Shown here in pieces: positions 41,699 through 49,957 of a stretch of DNA of 64,000 nucleotides; positions within the stretch are counted from its first letter, which is position 1; each line of letters opens with the position of its first letter. The notes under the pieces are model-generated. The model made no database searches. It saw only the letters and a program-made list of their open reading frames with translations, and was not told the DNA's origin. The stretch is from Burkholderia contaminans (lineage in GTDB: Bacteria; Pseudomonadota; Gammaproteobacteria; Burkholderiales; Burkholderiaceae), in assembly GCF_029633825.1 (NCBI RefSeq), contig NZ_CP090642.1, positions 1,178,001 through 1,242,000 on the forward strand, written 5' to 3'. The translations under genes were made by a program, and so were the position numbers.

Positions 41699-42901
41699 TC
41701 ATCGCGATCGCGCGAAGTAATGCTGCGCCAGCGCAACCCAGTACCGCACGCCGGCCGGAATGATGTCGTCGTTGAAATCGTATTTCGGGTGATGCAGCGC
41801 CGGCGTGTCCGCGCCGTCGCGCGCGTTGCCGATCAGCACGTAGGCACCCGGTCGTTCTTCGAGCATGAAGCCGAAATCTTCGGACGTCATGTTCGGCGGC
41901 ACGTCGCGGGCCACGCGTGCGTCGCCGAACGTGTCGCGAATCACCGTCTCGCACAGCGCGGTCTCGGCCGGCGTGTTGACCGTCGCCGGGTAATACTGGA
42001 AAAACTCCACGTCGACCTGCGCGCCATAGGCACTCGCCAGCGCCTCGCACATGAGCCGGACGTCGCGCTGCAACTGCTGCTGCAACGCCGACGACAGCGT
42101 GCGGATCGTGCCGCGCAGCTCGGCGGTGTCGGGAATCACGTTGTCCGTGGTGCCCGCATGAAACATGCACACGGAAATCACCGCGGGATCGACCGGATCC
42201 TTGTGCCGCGCGGCGATCGTCTGGCACTGCAGCACCATCGAGCACGCGAGCGGCACGGGATCGATGCCCAGGTGCGGCTGCGCCGCGTGCGCGCCCTTGC
42301 CCGTCACCGTGATCCTGAAGCGCGAGCCGGCCGCCATGATCGGCCCGGTGCGCAACCCGAAATGCCCGGCCGGCAGCCCGGGCCAGTTGTGCATGCCGAA
42401 GACCGCCTCCGTCGGGAACTGGTCGAACAGCCCGTCGTCGATCATCCGGCGCGCGCCCGCGCCGCCCTCTTCGCCCGGCTGGAACACCAGGTGAACGCTG
42501 CCGGGCAACTGCGGCAGCGCCTTCAGCACGCGCGCGGCGCCGAGCAGCATCACCGTGTGACCGTCATGGCCGCACGCGTGCATGATCCCGTGCGTGCACG
42601 ACGCATGCGCAAAATCGTTGGCCTCATGGATCGGCAACGCGTCCAGGTCGGCGCGCAGCACGATCCCGCGCGCCGGATCGGCGCCGGGCAGGCTCGCGAC
42701 GACGCCCGTGCCGCCCAGCCCGCGCGACACCGCATAGCCGAGCGCTTCGAGCTCGCTCGCGACGACATCGGCCGTCCGGTGTTCTTCGAATCGCAACTCG
42801 GGATGCGCATGCAGGTCGCGGCGCAGCTTCGCCCAGTGCGCGTGATGCGCTTGCAGCAACGGGTCGGGAATGGCGGGGTTATCCAGTTCCAATTTCGGCA
42901 C
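41699..42901 (-). CDS. M20-family metal-dependent amidohydrolase
   Basis: A 400-residue M20D hydrolase (hippurate hydrolase/aminoacylase type). Metal and catalytic motifs are GIMHACGHDGHTVMLLGAA, QPGEEGGAGARRMI and the late MTSEDFGFMLEERPGAYVLIGN, HHPKYDFNDDIIPAG. It removes an acyl group from an N-acyl amino acid or amine, which could regenerate a free substrate for the neighbouring oxidases. The start is a GTG at 42901 with no clear ribosome site; 58 bases follow the aldehyde dehydrogenase stop. Confidence 0.88.
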   Translation of the reverse strand: MPKLELDNPAIPDPLLQAHHAHWAKLRRDLHAHPELRFEEHRTADVVASELEALGYAVSRGLGGTGVVASLPGADPARGIVLRADLDALPIHEANDFAHASCTHGIMHACGHDGHTVMLLGAARVLKALPQLPGSVHLVFQPGEEGGAGARRMIDDGLFDQFPTEAVFGMHNWPGLPAGHFGLRTGPIMAAGSRFRITVTGKGAHAAQPHLGIDPVPLACSMVLQCQTIAARHKDPVDPAVISVCMFHAGTTDNVIPDTAELRGTIRTLSSALQQQLQRDVRLMCEALASAYGAQVDVEFFQYYPATVNTPAETALCETVIRDTFGDARVARDVPPNMTSEDFGFMLEERPGAYVLIGNARDGADTPALHHPKYDFNDDIIPAGVRYWVALAQHYFARSR

Positions 42902-42959
42902 CTGCGGAAAGTAAAAGGGTTCAGCCGTACTGCCGGCGCGATCGCGCGCGGCGGCCGTG

Positions 42960-44417
42960 TCAGTCGTAAAAGCCGACGATCGACTTGATCTCCATATACT
43001 CCTCCATCCCTTCGATCCCGTACTCGCGGCCGTTGCCCGACTGCTTGTAGCCGCCGAACGGCGCCTGGGGATCCCATGCCGGGTAGTTCAGATGCACCTG
43101 CCCCGCCCGGATGCGGGCGGCCACCGCGCGGGCCTGCGCCTTGTCGGTGCCCTGCACGTGCGCGCCGAGCCCGTAGACCGTGTCGTTCGCGATCGCGACC
43201 GCTTCGTCGACGGTGTCGTACGGCAGGATCGCGAGCACCGGGCCGAAGATCTCCTGCTGCGCGATCGTCATGTCGGTGCGCACGTCGGAGAAAATCGTCG
43301 GCTGCGCGTAAAAGCCGCGCGCGAGCTCCGCGGGCCGGCCGGGGCCGCCGGCGATCAGTTTCGCGCGTTCGTCGATGCCCGCGTCGATCATCTGCGCAAC
43401 CCGCCCGAACTGCGCGCGGTTGGCGAGCGGCCCGTGCGTCGTGGCCTCGGCGAACGGATCGCCGACGACGAGCGTGCGCGCCGCCGCAGCAGCCAACTCC
43501 TCGACCGCACCGAGCACGTTGCGCGGCACGATCATGCGGGTCGGCGCGCTGCACGACTGCCCCATGTTGCGGAACGCGGCGGCCACGCCCGGCGGGATCG
43601 CACGCGACAGGTCCGCATCCGGCAACACGATATTCGGCGATTTGCCGCCGAGCTCCTGCGCGACGCGCTTGACGGTCGGCGCCGCCGCCTGCGCGACGAG
43701 CACGCCGGCACGCGTCGATCCGGTGATCGACACCATGTCGACCTCCGGGTGCGACGACAGCGCGGCGCCCACCGTGTCGCCGCTGCCGCTCACGAGGTTG
43801 AATACGCCGGCGGGCACGCCCGCATCCGCGATCACTTCCGCGAACAGCAGCGCGCTGAGCGGCGACAGCTCGCTCGGCTTCAGCACGACCGTACAGCCGG
43901 CCGCGAGCGCGGGCCCGACCTTCGCGGTGATCTGGTAGATCGGCCAGTTCCACGGCGTGATCAGCGCGCATACGCCGATCGGCTCGCGCACGACCGCGGT
44001 CGTGCCGCGCTGCCTGACGAACGCGTAGTTCGCGAGGTTGTCGCGTGCGACGCGGATATGTTCGGCCGCGAGCGGCACGTGCGCGCCGCGGGCATAGCCG
44101 ATCGGCGCGCCCATTTCCATCGCGAGCGCCGTCGCGAACAACTCGGCGCGCTCGAGCATCAATGCATGCACACGGTCGAGCAGCGCGGCGCGTTCCTGCG
44201 GTGACGTCGCGGACCAGCGCTCGAACGCGCGGCGCGCGGCCTGCACCGCGCGGTCGGCGTCGCGCGCGCTGCCGAGCGGGATCTCGCCCAGCGTGTCTTC
44301 GGTGGACGGGCTGACGACCGCGAACCGGTCACTGCCGTCGGGCAACACCCAGTCGCCGTCGATGAAGAAGCGATCGAGCCGGCCGGCTTGCATCAGGTGA
44401 ACAACGGGTGAATTCAT
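42960..44417 (-). CDS. NAD(P)-dependent aldehyde dehydrogenase
   Basis: A 485-residue ALDH-superfamily enzyme with catalytic N157 (TPWNWP), K180, E255 (QELGGKSPN) and nucleophile C289 (NMGQSCSAPTR). PFGGYKQSGNGREYGIEGMEEYMEIKS is the usual C-terminus. It oxidises an aldehyde such as that made by an amine oxidase. Its ATG at 44417 overlaps the stop of the oxidase gene by four bases, so the aldehyde product of that oxidase is the likely substrate. Confidence 0.92.
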   Translation of the reverse strand: MNSPVVHLMQAGRLDRFFIDGDWVLPDGSDRFAVVSPSTEDTLGEIPLGSARDADRAVQAARRAFERWSATSPQERAALLDRVHALMLERAELFATALAMEMGAPIGYARGAHVPLAAEHIRVARDNLANYAFVRQRGTTAVVREPIGVCALITPWNWPIYQITAKVGPALAAGCTVVLKPSELSPLSALLFAEVIADAGVPAGVFNLVSGSGDTVGAALSSHPEVDMVSITGSTRAGVLVAQAAAPTVKRVAQELGGKSPNIVLPDADLSRAIPPGVAAAFRNMGQSCSAPTRMIVPRNVLGAVEELAAAAARTLVVGDPFAEATTHGPLANRAQFGRVAQMIDAGIDERAKLIAGGPGRPAELARGFYAQPTIFSDVRTDMTIAQQEIFGPVLAILPYDTVDEAVAIANDTVYGLGAHVQGTDKAQARAVAARIRAGQVHLNYPAWDPQAPFGGYKQSGNGREYGIEGMEEYMEIKSIVGFYD

Positions 44418-45691
44418 TGGAGGGTGTCCTTGAGTCGATACCAGGCGCCGACGAACGGCAGGAACCACGGTTTGCCGAAGTGCCCGGGAATGGCCGGCCA
44501 GTCGAAGCCTCGCCACGGGTTGAGCTCGGCGCGCCCGTCCATGATTTCCGCCATCAGCGTGCCCATCAGCGTAGCCATGTGCGTACCGTGGCCGCTATAG
44601 CCCATCGAGTAGTAGACGCCGTCGCGCTCGCCCGCGCGCGGCAGCCGGTTGGCCGTCATGTCGACCATCCCGCCCCAGCAATAGTCGATGCGCACGCTGG
44701 CCAGCTCGGGAAACACGGCGGCCAGTTGACGCCGCAGGATCGCGCCGCTCTTTTCGTCCGAACGCGGGTTCGACGTGGCGAACCGCGCGCGCCCGCCGAA
44801 CAGCAGGCGGCCGTCGGGCGTCGTACGGAAGAAGTTGACGAAGTTCTTCGTGTCGGTGGCCATCCGGCGCGTCGGCAGCAGGCGGTCGAGCAGCTCGCGC
44901 GGCAACGGCTCGGTGACGATGATGAATGCGCCCACGGGTACGACCCGGCGGCGAATCCAGCCGAACGGCCCGACGTGCGAAATGCCGCTCGCGAGCAGCA
45001 CCTGGCGCGCACGAATCTCGCCGCGCGGCGTGCGGACCGCATACGCGCCGCCCGTTTGCCGCGTCAGTCCCAGCACCGGCGCCTGCTCGACGATGTGCGC
45101 GCCGCGCGCCTGGGCCGCGCGCGCCAGGCCGCGCACATATCGGCCGACATGCATCCCCGCGCTTTTGCCGAACAGCAGCCCGCCGTGATAACGATCCGAG
45201 CCGATCTCGTCGCGCAGCTCGGCCTTCGTCACGAGGCGCGTGTCGGGGTCCACGCTCGTCGCGAGCAATGCGTGGCTGCGCGCGAGCTTGTCGTAGTGCT
45301 CGGGTTTCGCCGCGAGCTTCAGCTTGCCGGTACGGGCGAAATTGCAATCGATCGACTCTTCCCTCACGAGCCGCTCGACCGTGTCGACGCCCGCGTCGAA
45401 CGCGAGATAGAGCCGGTTCGCCAGTTCCGTGCCGAGGCGCTGCGACAGCGATGCATAATCCTGCGCGAAGCCGTTGTTGCACATGCCGCCGTTGCGGCCC
45501 GACGCTGCCTGGCCGACGGTGCCCGCCTCGCAGACGATCACGCGCGCGCCTTTCTTGGCCAAGGCCAGCGCGGCGGCCGAACCGGTGATCCCGCCGCCCA
45601 CCACCAGCACGTCGCAGCTGCCGTCGGGCAGCTCCGGCGATTGGCTCACGAATGGCTCCGACGTATCGAGCCAGTACGAACTGAAACGCAT
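44414..45691 (-). CDS. FAD-dependent amine/amino-acid oxidase (PuuB-like), copy 1
   Basis: A 425-residue DAO-family flavoprotein. The FAD loop is VVGGGITGSAAAL, with SGRNGGMCNNGFAQDY and the late RLPRAGERDGVYYSMGYSGHGTHMATLMG. The form fits gamma-glutamylputrescine oxidase and similar enzymes that yield aldehyde, ammonia and peroxide. It has a full-length paralogue of equal length (425) at 48481. Coupled by overlap to the aldehyde dehydrogenase. The substrate is inferred only from family. Confidence 0.86.
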   Translation of the reverse strand: MRFSSYWLDTSEPFVSQSPELPDGSCDVLVVGGGITGSAAALALAKKGARVIVCEAGTVGQAASGRNGGMCNNGFAQDYASLSQRLGTELANRLYLAFDAGVDTVERLVREESIDCNFARTGKLKLAAKPEHYDKLARSHALLATSVDPDTRLVTKAELRDEIGSDRYHGGLLFGKSAGMHVGRYVRGLARAAQARGAHIVEQAPVLGLTRQTGGAYAVRTPRGEIRARQVLLASGISHVGPFGWIRRRVVPVGAFIIVTEPLPRELLDRLLPTRRMATDTKNFVNFFRTTPDGRLLFGGRARFATSNPRSDEKSGAILRRQLAAVFPELASVRIDYCWGGMVDMTANRLPRAGERDGVYYSMGYSGHGTHMATLMGTLMAEIMDGRAELNPWRGFDWPAIPGHFGKPWFLPFVGAWYRLKDTLQ

Positions 45692-45824
45692 CAGGCACTC
45701 CCAAGCTGTCGCATCGCACTGCCGGGCCGGCGAACGTCCACCGCACCGATCCGGCCGCTTGCGGGCGGCCCGGCTCGATGCGCGTCGGATACAGGCGGCC
45801 TCTCATCCATGTGACGGCGTTGCA

Positions 45825-47150
45825 TCAGAAATCGGCGACCTTGCCCCACGCGGATTCGCTGAACCGGCCGGGCCGGTACGGCGTCGGGTCCACGAACGGT
45901 TGCGCACCGGACGCCAGATCGGCGATCAGGTGCCCGGCGCCCGGGCCGATCCCGAAGCCGTGACCCGAAAAACCCGCCGCGAGGATCAGGCCCGGCACGC
46001 CCGGCACTTCGCCGATGCCCGGCACGCCGTCCGGCGTGCTGTCGACGAACCCGGCCCACGCGTGCGTGATCTTCGCTTCGCGCAGTTCGGGCAACAGTTC
46101 GGCCGCGCGGCGGTACGTTTCCGAAACCGTCGGCATGTCGGGCTTCGGATCGAGAATGCGCACGGCTTCCATCGGCGTCGGCGCGTCGAGGCGCCAGCGC
46201 TTCAGCGTTTCATGCCCGCCGCGCACGCCTTCGAGGCCGCCCGGCGCCAGGTTGCGCCAGCGTTTCGCGAACATCGGCACGAATTGCGGCGCGAAGCGCA
46301 GGAACTGCGGCGTCAGGTCCACGCGCGCGCGGCCGCTGATCGCCAATGCGTAGCGTCCATCGCTGCGGCGCGTGATGGACACCCCGGACGTGTACATCGC
46401 ATCGGGCAGCGGCGTTTCGACGGGCGACACGCTCAGGATCGACTGACGGATCGACGCCTGCGGAAACCGGATGCCGAGCTGGCGGCAGAACGACGACGCC
46501 CAAGCGCCGCCGGCCATCACGACCGTGCGCGTCTTGATGACGCCGGCCTCGGTGACGACGCCCGCGACGCGACCGCCTTCGAGTTCGATGCCGCGCGCCG
46601 CGCAGTGCTGGTGGACACTGCCGCCCAGCTTCATCAGCGCGGCGGCCACGGCCGGCGCGGCCTTGCCCGGATCGGCCGTGCCGTCGGTCGGCGAGAATAC
46701 GCCGCCCTTCCACTGCCGCCCGGTCGCCCGACCGCGCTCGGCGGCCTGCTTGCTGTCGAGCATGTAGGTGGTCACGCCTGCCGTCTTCGCGAATTCGCCC
46801 CAGCTCGCCCAGCGGGACAATTCGGCTTCGTCATTGCTGAGATACAGCAGCCCGCAGCGATGAAAGCCGGTGTCTTCGCCGGATTCGGCCGCGAATCGCT
46901 CCCACAGATCGATGCTCTTGCTGGCCATCGGCAACTCGCGTTCGTCGCGATTCTGCTGGCGGCACCAGCCCCAGTTTCGGCTCGACTGTTCGGCGCCTAT
47001 GCGCCCCTTCTCGACGAGCGCGACCGATATGCCGCGGCGGGCCAGGTAGTAGGCGGTGAACACGCCGATGATGCCGCCGCCGATCACGACGACGTCGGCC
47101 GCGGCCGGCGGCGTGGACAAGGTTTCGATATGGCGCAGCGGAGGGGACAT
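45825..47150 (-). CDS. FAD-dependent oxidoreductase (D-amino-acid/sarcosine oxidase type)
   Basis: A 441-residue DAO-family protein, distinct from its neighbours: FAD loop VVIGGGIIGVFTAYYLARRG, SSRNWGWCRQQNRDERELPM, and C-terminal GFSGHGFGIGPGAGHLIADL. The SRNWGWCRQQ stretch is seen in opine/sarcosine-type oxidases. It would oxidise an N-substituted or D-amino acid. ATG 47150 (GAGGGGAC preceding region: see complement) lies three bases beyond the cupin stop, so the two are coupled. Confidence 0.85.
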   Translation of the reverse strand: MSPPLRHIETLSTPPAAADVVVIGGGIIGVFTAYYLARRGISVALVEKGRIGAEQSSRNWGWCRQQNRDERELPMASKSIDLWERFAAESGEDTGFHRCGLLYLSNDEAELSRWASWGEFAKTAGVTTYMLDSKQAAERGRATGRQWKGGVFSPTDGTADPGKAAPAVAAALMKLGGSVHQHCAARGIELEGGRVAGVVTEAGVIKTRTVVMAGGAWASSFCRQLGIRFPQASIRQSILSVSPVETPLPDAMYTSGVSITRRSDGRYALAISGRARVDLTPQFLRFAPQFVPMFAKRWRNLAPGGLEGVRGGHETLKRWRLDAPTPMEAVRILDPKPDMPTVSETYRRAAELLPELREAKITHAWAGFVDSTPDGVPGIGEVPGVPGLILAAGFSGHGFGIGPGAGHLIADLASGAQPFVDPTPYRPGRFSESAWGKVADF

Positions 47151-47152
47151 GC

Positions 47153-47887
47153 TCACTCTCGTTCGGTGGAGGGTTTGACGTTCTGCATCACGTAGAACTT
47201 CGCCACGCGTTCGCTGCTTTCCCACCCGATCGACGCGCCGCGCGGCACGAACAGCGCGTCGCCGGTGCCGAGCGACTGCACGCTGCCGTCGGGCGCCGCG
47301 AACCGGACGCCGCCGTCCAGCAGGAACATGAACTCGTTCGCGCGATGCGGCCGCACGATCCGGTGATACGGCGTCGAATCCCAGGTGCCCGCGCAGTACC
47401 CGGCGCCGTCGTCGGTAAACACGTTGTCGCTGCGGCATTGCGGCGCGGGGCCGAGCAACACCTCGGCCGGCAGTGTGGCGGACGGCTTGAAGTCGGCGTC
47501 CGCGTGCAGCGCGAAGACGCCGCGTTTCGTCGGTTGCGCGCACGCGGCCGCGCAGAACGTCAGCAGCACCGGCGATTGCGCGGCGATGCGCAGCGCCGTG
47601 CCGCCGCCGATGACGGCGCCCTCTCCCGGGCCGACCACCAGCGGTGCGGCCCCGGCCGCGTCGAGCGTCAGCTCGCCCTGGACGACGACGAGGGTTTCGA
47701 TGTGTGGAAAGCTCGCCACGTCCAGTTCGCCGACGAAGCCGATGCGCCCCGCGGCCATCGCGTCGGGGCCTTCCCACGCGATCTCGCGATGCGACGCGAA
47801 CGGATCGCTCGCGCCGAACGCCGCTTTGCGGAACGCGCTGGAATACGGTGCGCCGTCGGCCCGGTGCAACACGAAAACTGCGGTCAT
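47153..47887 (-). CDS. Bicupin protein
   Basis: A 244-residue protein with two cupin barrels: residues about 40 to 110 (FPHIETLVVVQGELTLDAAG) and 165 to 240 (HRIVRPHRANEFMFLLDGGVRFAAPDG). Cupins next to amine oxidases are often small-molecule binding or isomerase proteins; the second barrel keeps H and E residues for a metal (PHRANEFMFLLDG). The precise function is unknown. First gene before the DadA-like oxidase, two bases apart. Confidence 0.82.
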   Translation of the reverse strand: MTAVFVLHRADGAPYSSAFRKAAFGASDPFASHREIAWEGPDAMAAGRIGFVGELDVASFPHIETLVVVQGELTLDAAGAAPLVVGPGEGAVIGGGTALRIAAQSPVLLTFCAAACAQPTKRGVFALHADADFKPSATLPAEVLLGPAPQCRSDNVFTDDGAGYCAGTWDSTPYHRIVRPHRANEFMFLLDGGVRFAAPDGSVQSLGTGDALFVPRGASIGWESSERVAKFYVMQNVKPSTERE

Positions 47888-48007
47888 TTCTGCTCCTGTG
47901 CAGTGCGTGACGGATTCGTTCGAAAGCGGTCACGCGATATCGGAAATCGTCGTTCGCCGGCGCTTCTGCCGGACGTCCTCAGCGGGGCACGTCGTCCCTG
48001 CCCATGC

Positions 48008-48457
48008 TCATGCCGCGTGACACGATGCATCGCGGCGTTCGCTGTGCAGGCGCGCCGATGGCACTCGCATCGGCGCGCCGCCCGTGCGGGCGACCACGTA
48101 ATCGCGCGGCGTGATTCCTAGCGCACGCCGGAAATGCCGGCACAGATGGCTCTGGTCGAAGAAGCCGACGTCGGTCGCGACGACCGACGGCGCGAGACCG
48201 GCGCGCAACAGGTCCTGCGCCCGTCGCACGCGCACGAGACACAGATAGCGGTGCGGCGACAGCCCGGTTTCGCTGCGAAAGCGCGCGGTGAAACGCGACA
48301 CGCTCAACCCGGCCACCGCCGCGAGCGTGTCCAGGTTCAGCGGCTGCGCGAACGACGCGTCGATCGTGCGCAGCACGTCGCCGATCGCCGGCGACACGGG
48401 TTGCGCGACACGCAGCGAGCCGGCGGAGCCAACCGAGCCAATGAATTGCACTGTCAT
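48008..48457 (-). CDS. Short AraC-family regulator (DNA-binding domain only)
   Basis: A 149-residue protein consisting of little more than the AraC double helix-turn-helix: LDTLAAVAGLSVSRFTARFRSETGLSPHRYLCLVRVRRAQDLL and VATDVGFFDQSHLCRHFRRALGITPRDYV. No effector domain is present. GGGAGAATTCGAT before ATG 48457 is the ribosome site, 23 bases after the stop of the upstream oxidase gene, so it may be read with that gene. It is the best candidate for local control of this catabolic region. A frame extending to 48583 would overlap the oxidase gene. Confidence 0.85.
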   Translation of the reverse strand: MTVQFIGSVGSAGSLRVAQPVSPAIGDVLRTIDASFAQPLNLDTLAAVAGLSVSRFTARFRSETGLSPHRYLCLVRVRRAQDLLRAGLAPSVVATDVGFFDQSHLCRHFRRALGITPRDYVVARTGGAPMRVPSARLHSERRDASCHAA

Positions 48458-48480
48458 ATCGAATTCTCCCGGCGCTCGCT

Positions 48481-49758
48481 TCAATGCAGGAAATCCTGCA
48501 TCCGGTAATACGCGCCGACGACCGGCAGGAACCACGCGTGCCCGAAATGGCCCGGTATCGCCGGCCATTCCAGCTCGCGCCACGGGTTCGACGCGGCCGC
48601 GCCATACAGCACGTCGGCCATCACGCGGCCCATGTGCACCGACATCTGCACACCGTGGCCGCTGTAGCCCATCGAGTAATAGAGCCCGTCATGCTGGCCC
48701 GCGCGCGGCAGGCGATCGGCGGTGATGTCGACGAGCCCGCCCCAGCAGTAGTCGAGCCGCACGTTCGCCAGTTCCGGGAAATAGCCGGCCATGCCCGCAC
48801 GCAGGATGTCGCCGCTTTTTGCATCGGAGCGCGGGCTCGACATCGCGAAGCGCGCGCGGCCGCCGAACAGCAGCCGGTTGTCGGGCGTCACGCGGAAGTA
48901 GTTGCCGATCTGGCGCGACGTCACGTATGCACGGCGATGCGGAAACAGCCGGTTCAACTGCGCATCGGGCAGCGGCTCGGTCACGACGATGAAGCTGCCG
49001 ACCGGCGCGATGCGCCGCCGGAACCACGCGAACGGCCCGTGCTGCGATGCGCCCGTCGCGACCAGCACGCGATCGGCGACGATCGTGCCGCGGGCGCAGG
49101 TGATCCGGTGGCGCTCGCCGTCGAGCCGGTCGAGCTGCGTGACGGCCGCGTGCTCGTAGATGCGGGCGCCGGCGCGCACGGCCGCCTGCGCGAGCCCGAC
49201 GCCGAACTTGCCCATGTGCATCTGCGCGCCGTTGCGCTGCAGGAGCCCACCGTAAAAGCCGTCGGACGCGATTTCATCGCGGATGCGCGACGGCTCGATC
49301 AGTTCGATGTCCGGATCGACGTCGCGCCGCAATGCGTTGAAGGTCTTTTCGAGCCCGGCGAAATGCTGCGGCTTCGCGGCGAGCTTCAGCTTGCCCGCGC
49401 GCCGGAAATCGCAGTCGATCGCCTGTTCGGTCACGATCGTCTCGACGCTCTTCACCGCGCTTTCGTACGCACGATAGAAGTGCTTCGCTTGCGCTGCGCC
49501 GATGCGCGCGGCCAGCGACGCGTAGTCCTGCGCGACGCCGGTATTGCACTGGCCGCCGTTGCGGCCCGATGCTTCGCCGGCGATCTGCGCGGCTTCGAGC
49601 ACGACCACCGACACGCCGCGCTGCGCGAGCGCGAGCGCCGCCGACAAACCGGTGAAGCCGCCGCCGATCACGGCCACGTCCGCGCGCCCTTCGACCGGCC
49701 CTTCGCTGCCGGCGCGAAACGCGGGACGGGTATCCAGCCAGTACGATTCCAGTTTCAT
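48481..49758 (-). CDS. FAD-dependent amine/amino-acid oxidase (PuuB-like), copy 2
   Basis: A 425-residue DAO-family flavoprotein, collinear with copy 1 at 44414 over its full length (VIGGGFTGLSAALALAQRG; SGRNGGQCNTGVAQDYASL; CWGGLVDITADRLPRAGQHDGLYYSMGYSGHG; IPGHFGHAWFLPVVGAYYRMQDFLH). It probably oxidises a related but different amine. It begins the minus-strand catabolic series, with the AraC gene directly behind. Confidence 0.86.
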   Translation of the reverse strand: MKLESYWLDTRPAFRAGSEGPVEGRADVAVIGGGFTGLSAALALAQRGVSVVVLEAAQIAGEASGRNGGQCNTGVAQDYASLAARIGAAQAKHFYRAYESAVKSVETIVTEQAIDCDFRRAGKLKLAAKPQHFAGLEKTFNALRRDVDPDIELIEPSRIRDEIASDGFYGGLLQRNGAQMHMGKFGVGLAQAAVRAGARIYEHAAVTQLDRLDGERHRITCARGTIVADRVLVATGASQHGPFAWFRRRIAPVGSFIVVTEPLPDAQLNRLFPHRRAYVTSRQIGNYFRVTPDNRLLFGGRARFAMSSPRSDAKSGDILRAGMAGYFPELANVRLDYCWGGLVDITADRLPRAGQHDGLYYSMGYSGHGVQMSVHMGRVMADVLYGAAASNPWRELEWPAIPGHFGHAWFLPVVGAYYRMQDFLH

Positions 49759-49865
49759 CGATTCTTCTCGAGCATTCCGGCGACGACGATCGGCGACCGT
49801 CCAATGAGAATCATTTAATCACCATCAAAAAGCGCAGTTGCCGCGTATTCGCGCACGCCACACGC

Positions 49866-49887
49866 GCAATTTGCCGTTTTGCGCGCC
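49866..49887. promoter_or_regulatory. Candidate shared operator, copy near the oxidase gene
   Basis: CAATTTGCCGTT at 49867 to 49878 resembles stretches at 55756 and 58620, all lying upstream of amine-region genes. See the finding on this motif; support is modest. Confidence 0.3.
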
Positions 49888-49957
49888 TGCCGCAGCACAC
49901 TATGCGCAACGTCGATCGTCGGCGCGGGCAGGCGCGATGGACGAACGGCGGCGCGCA

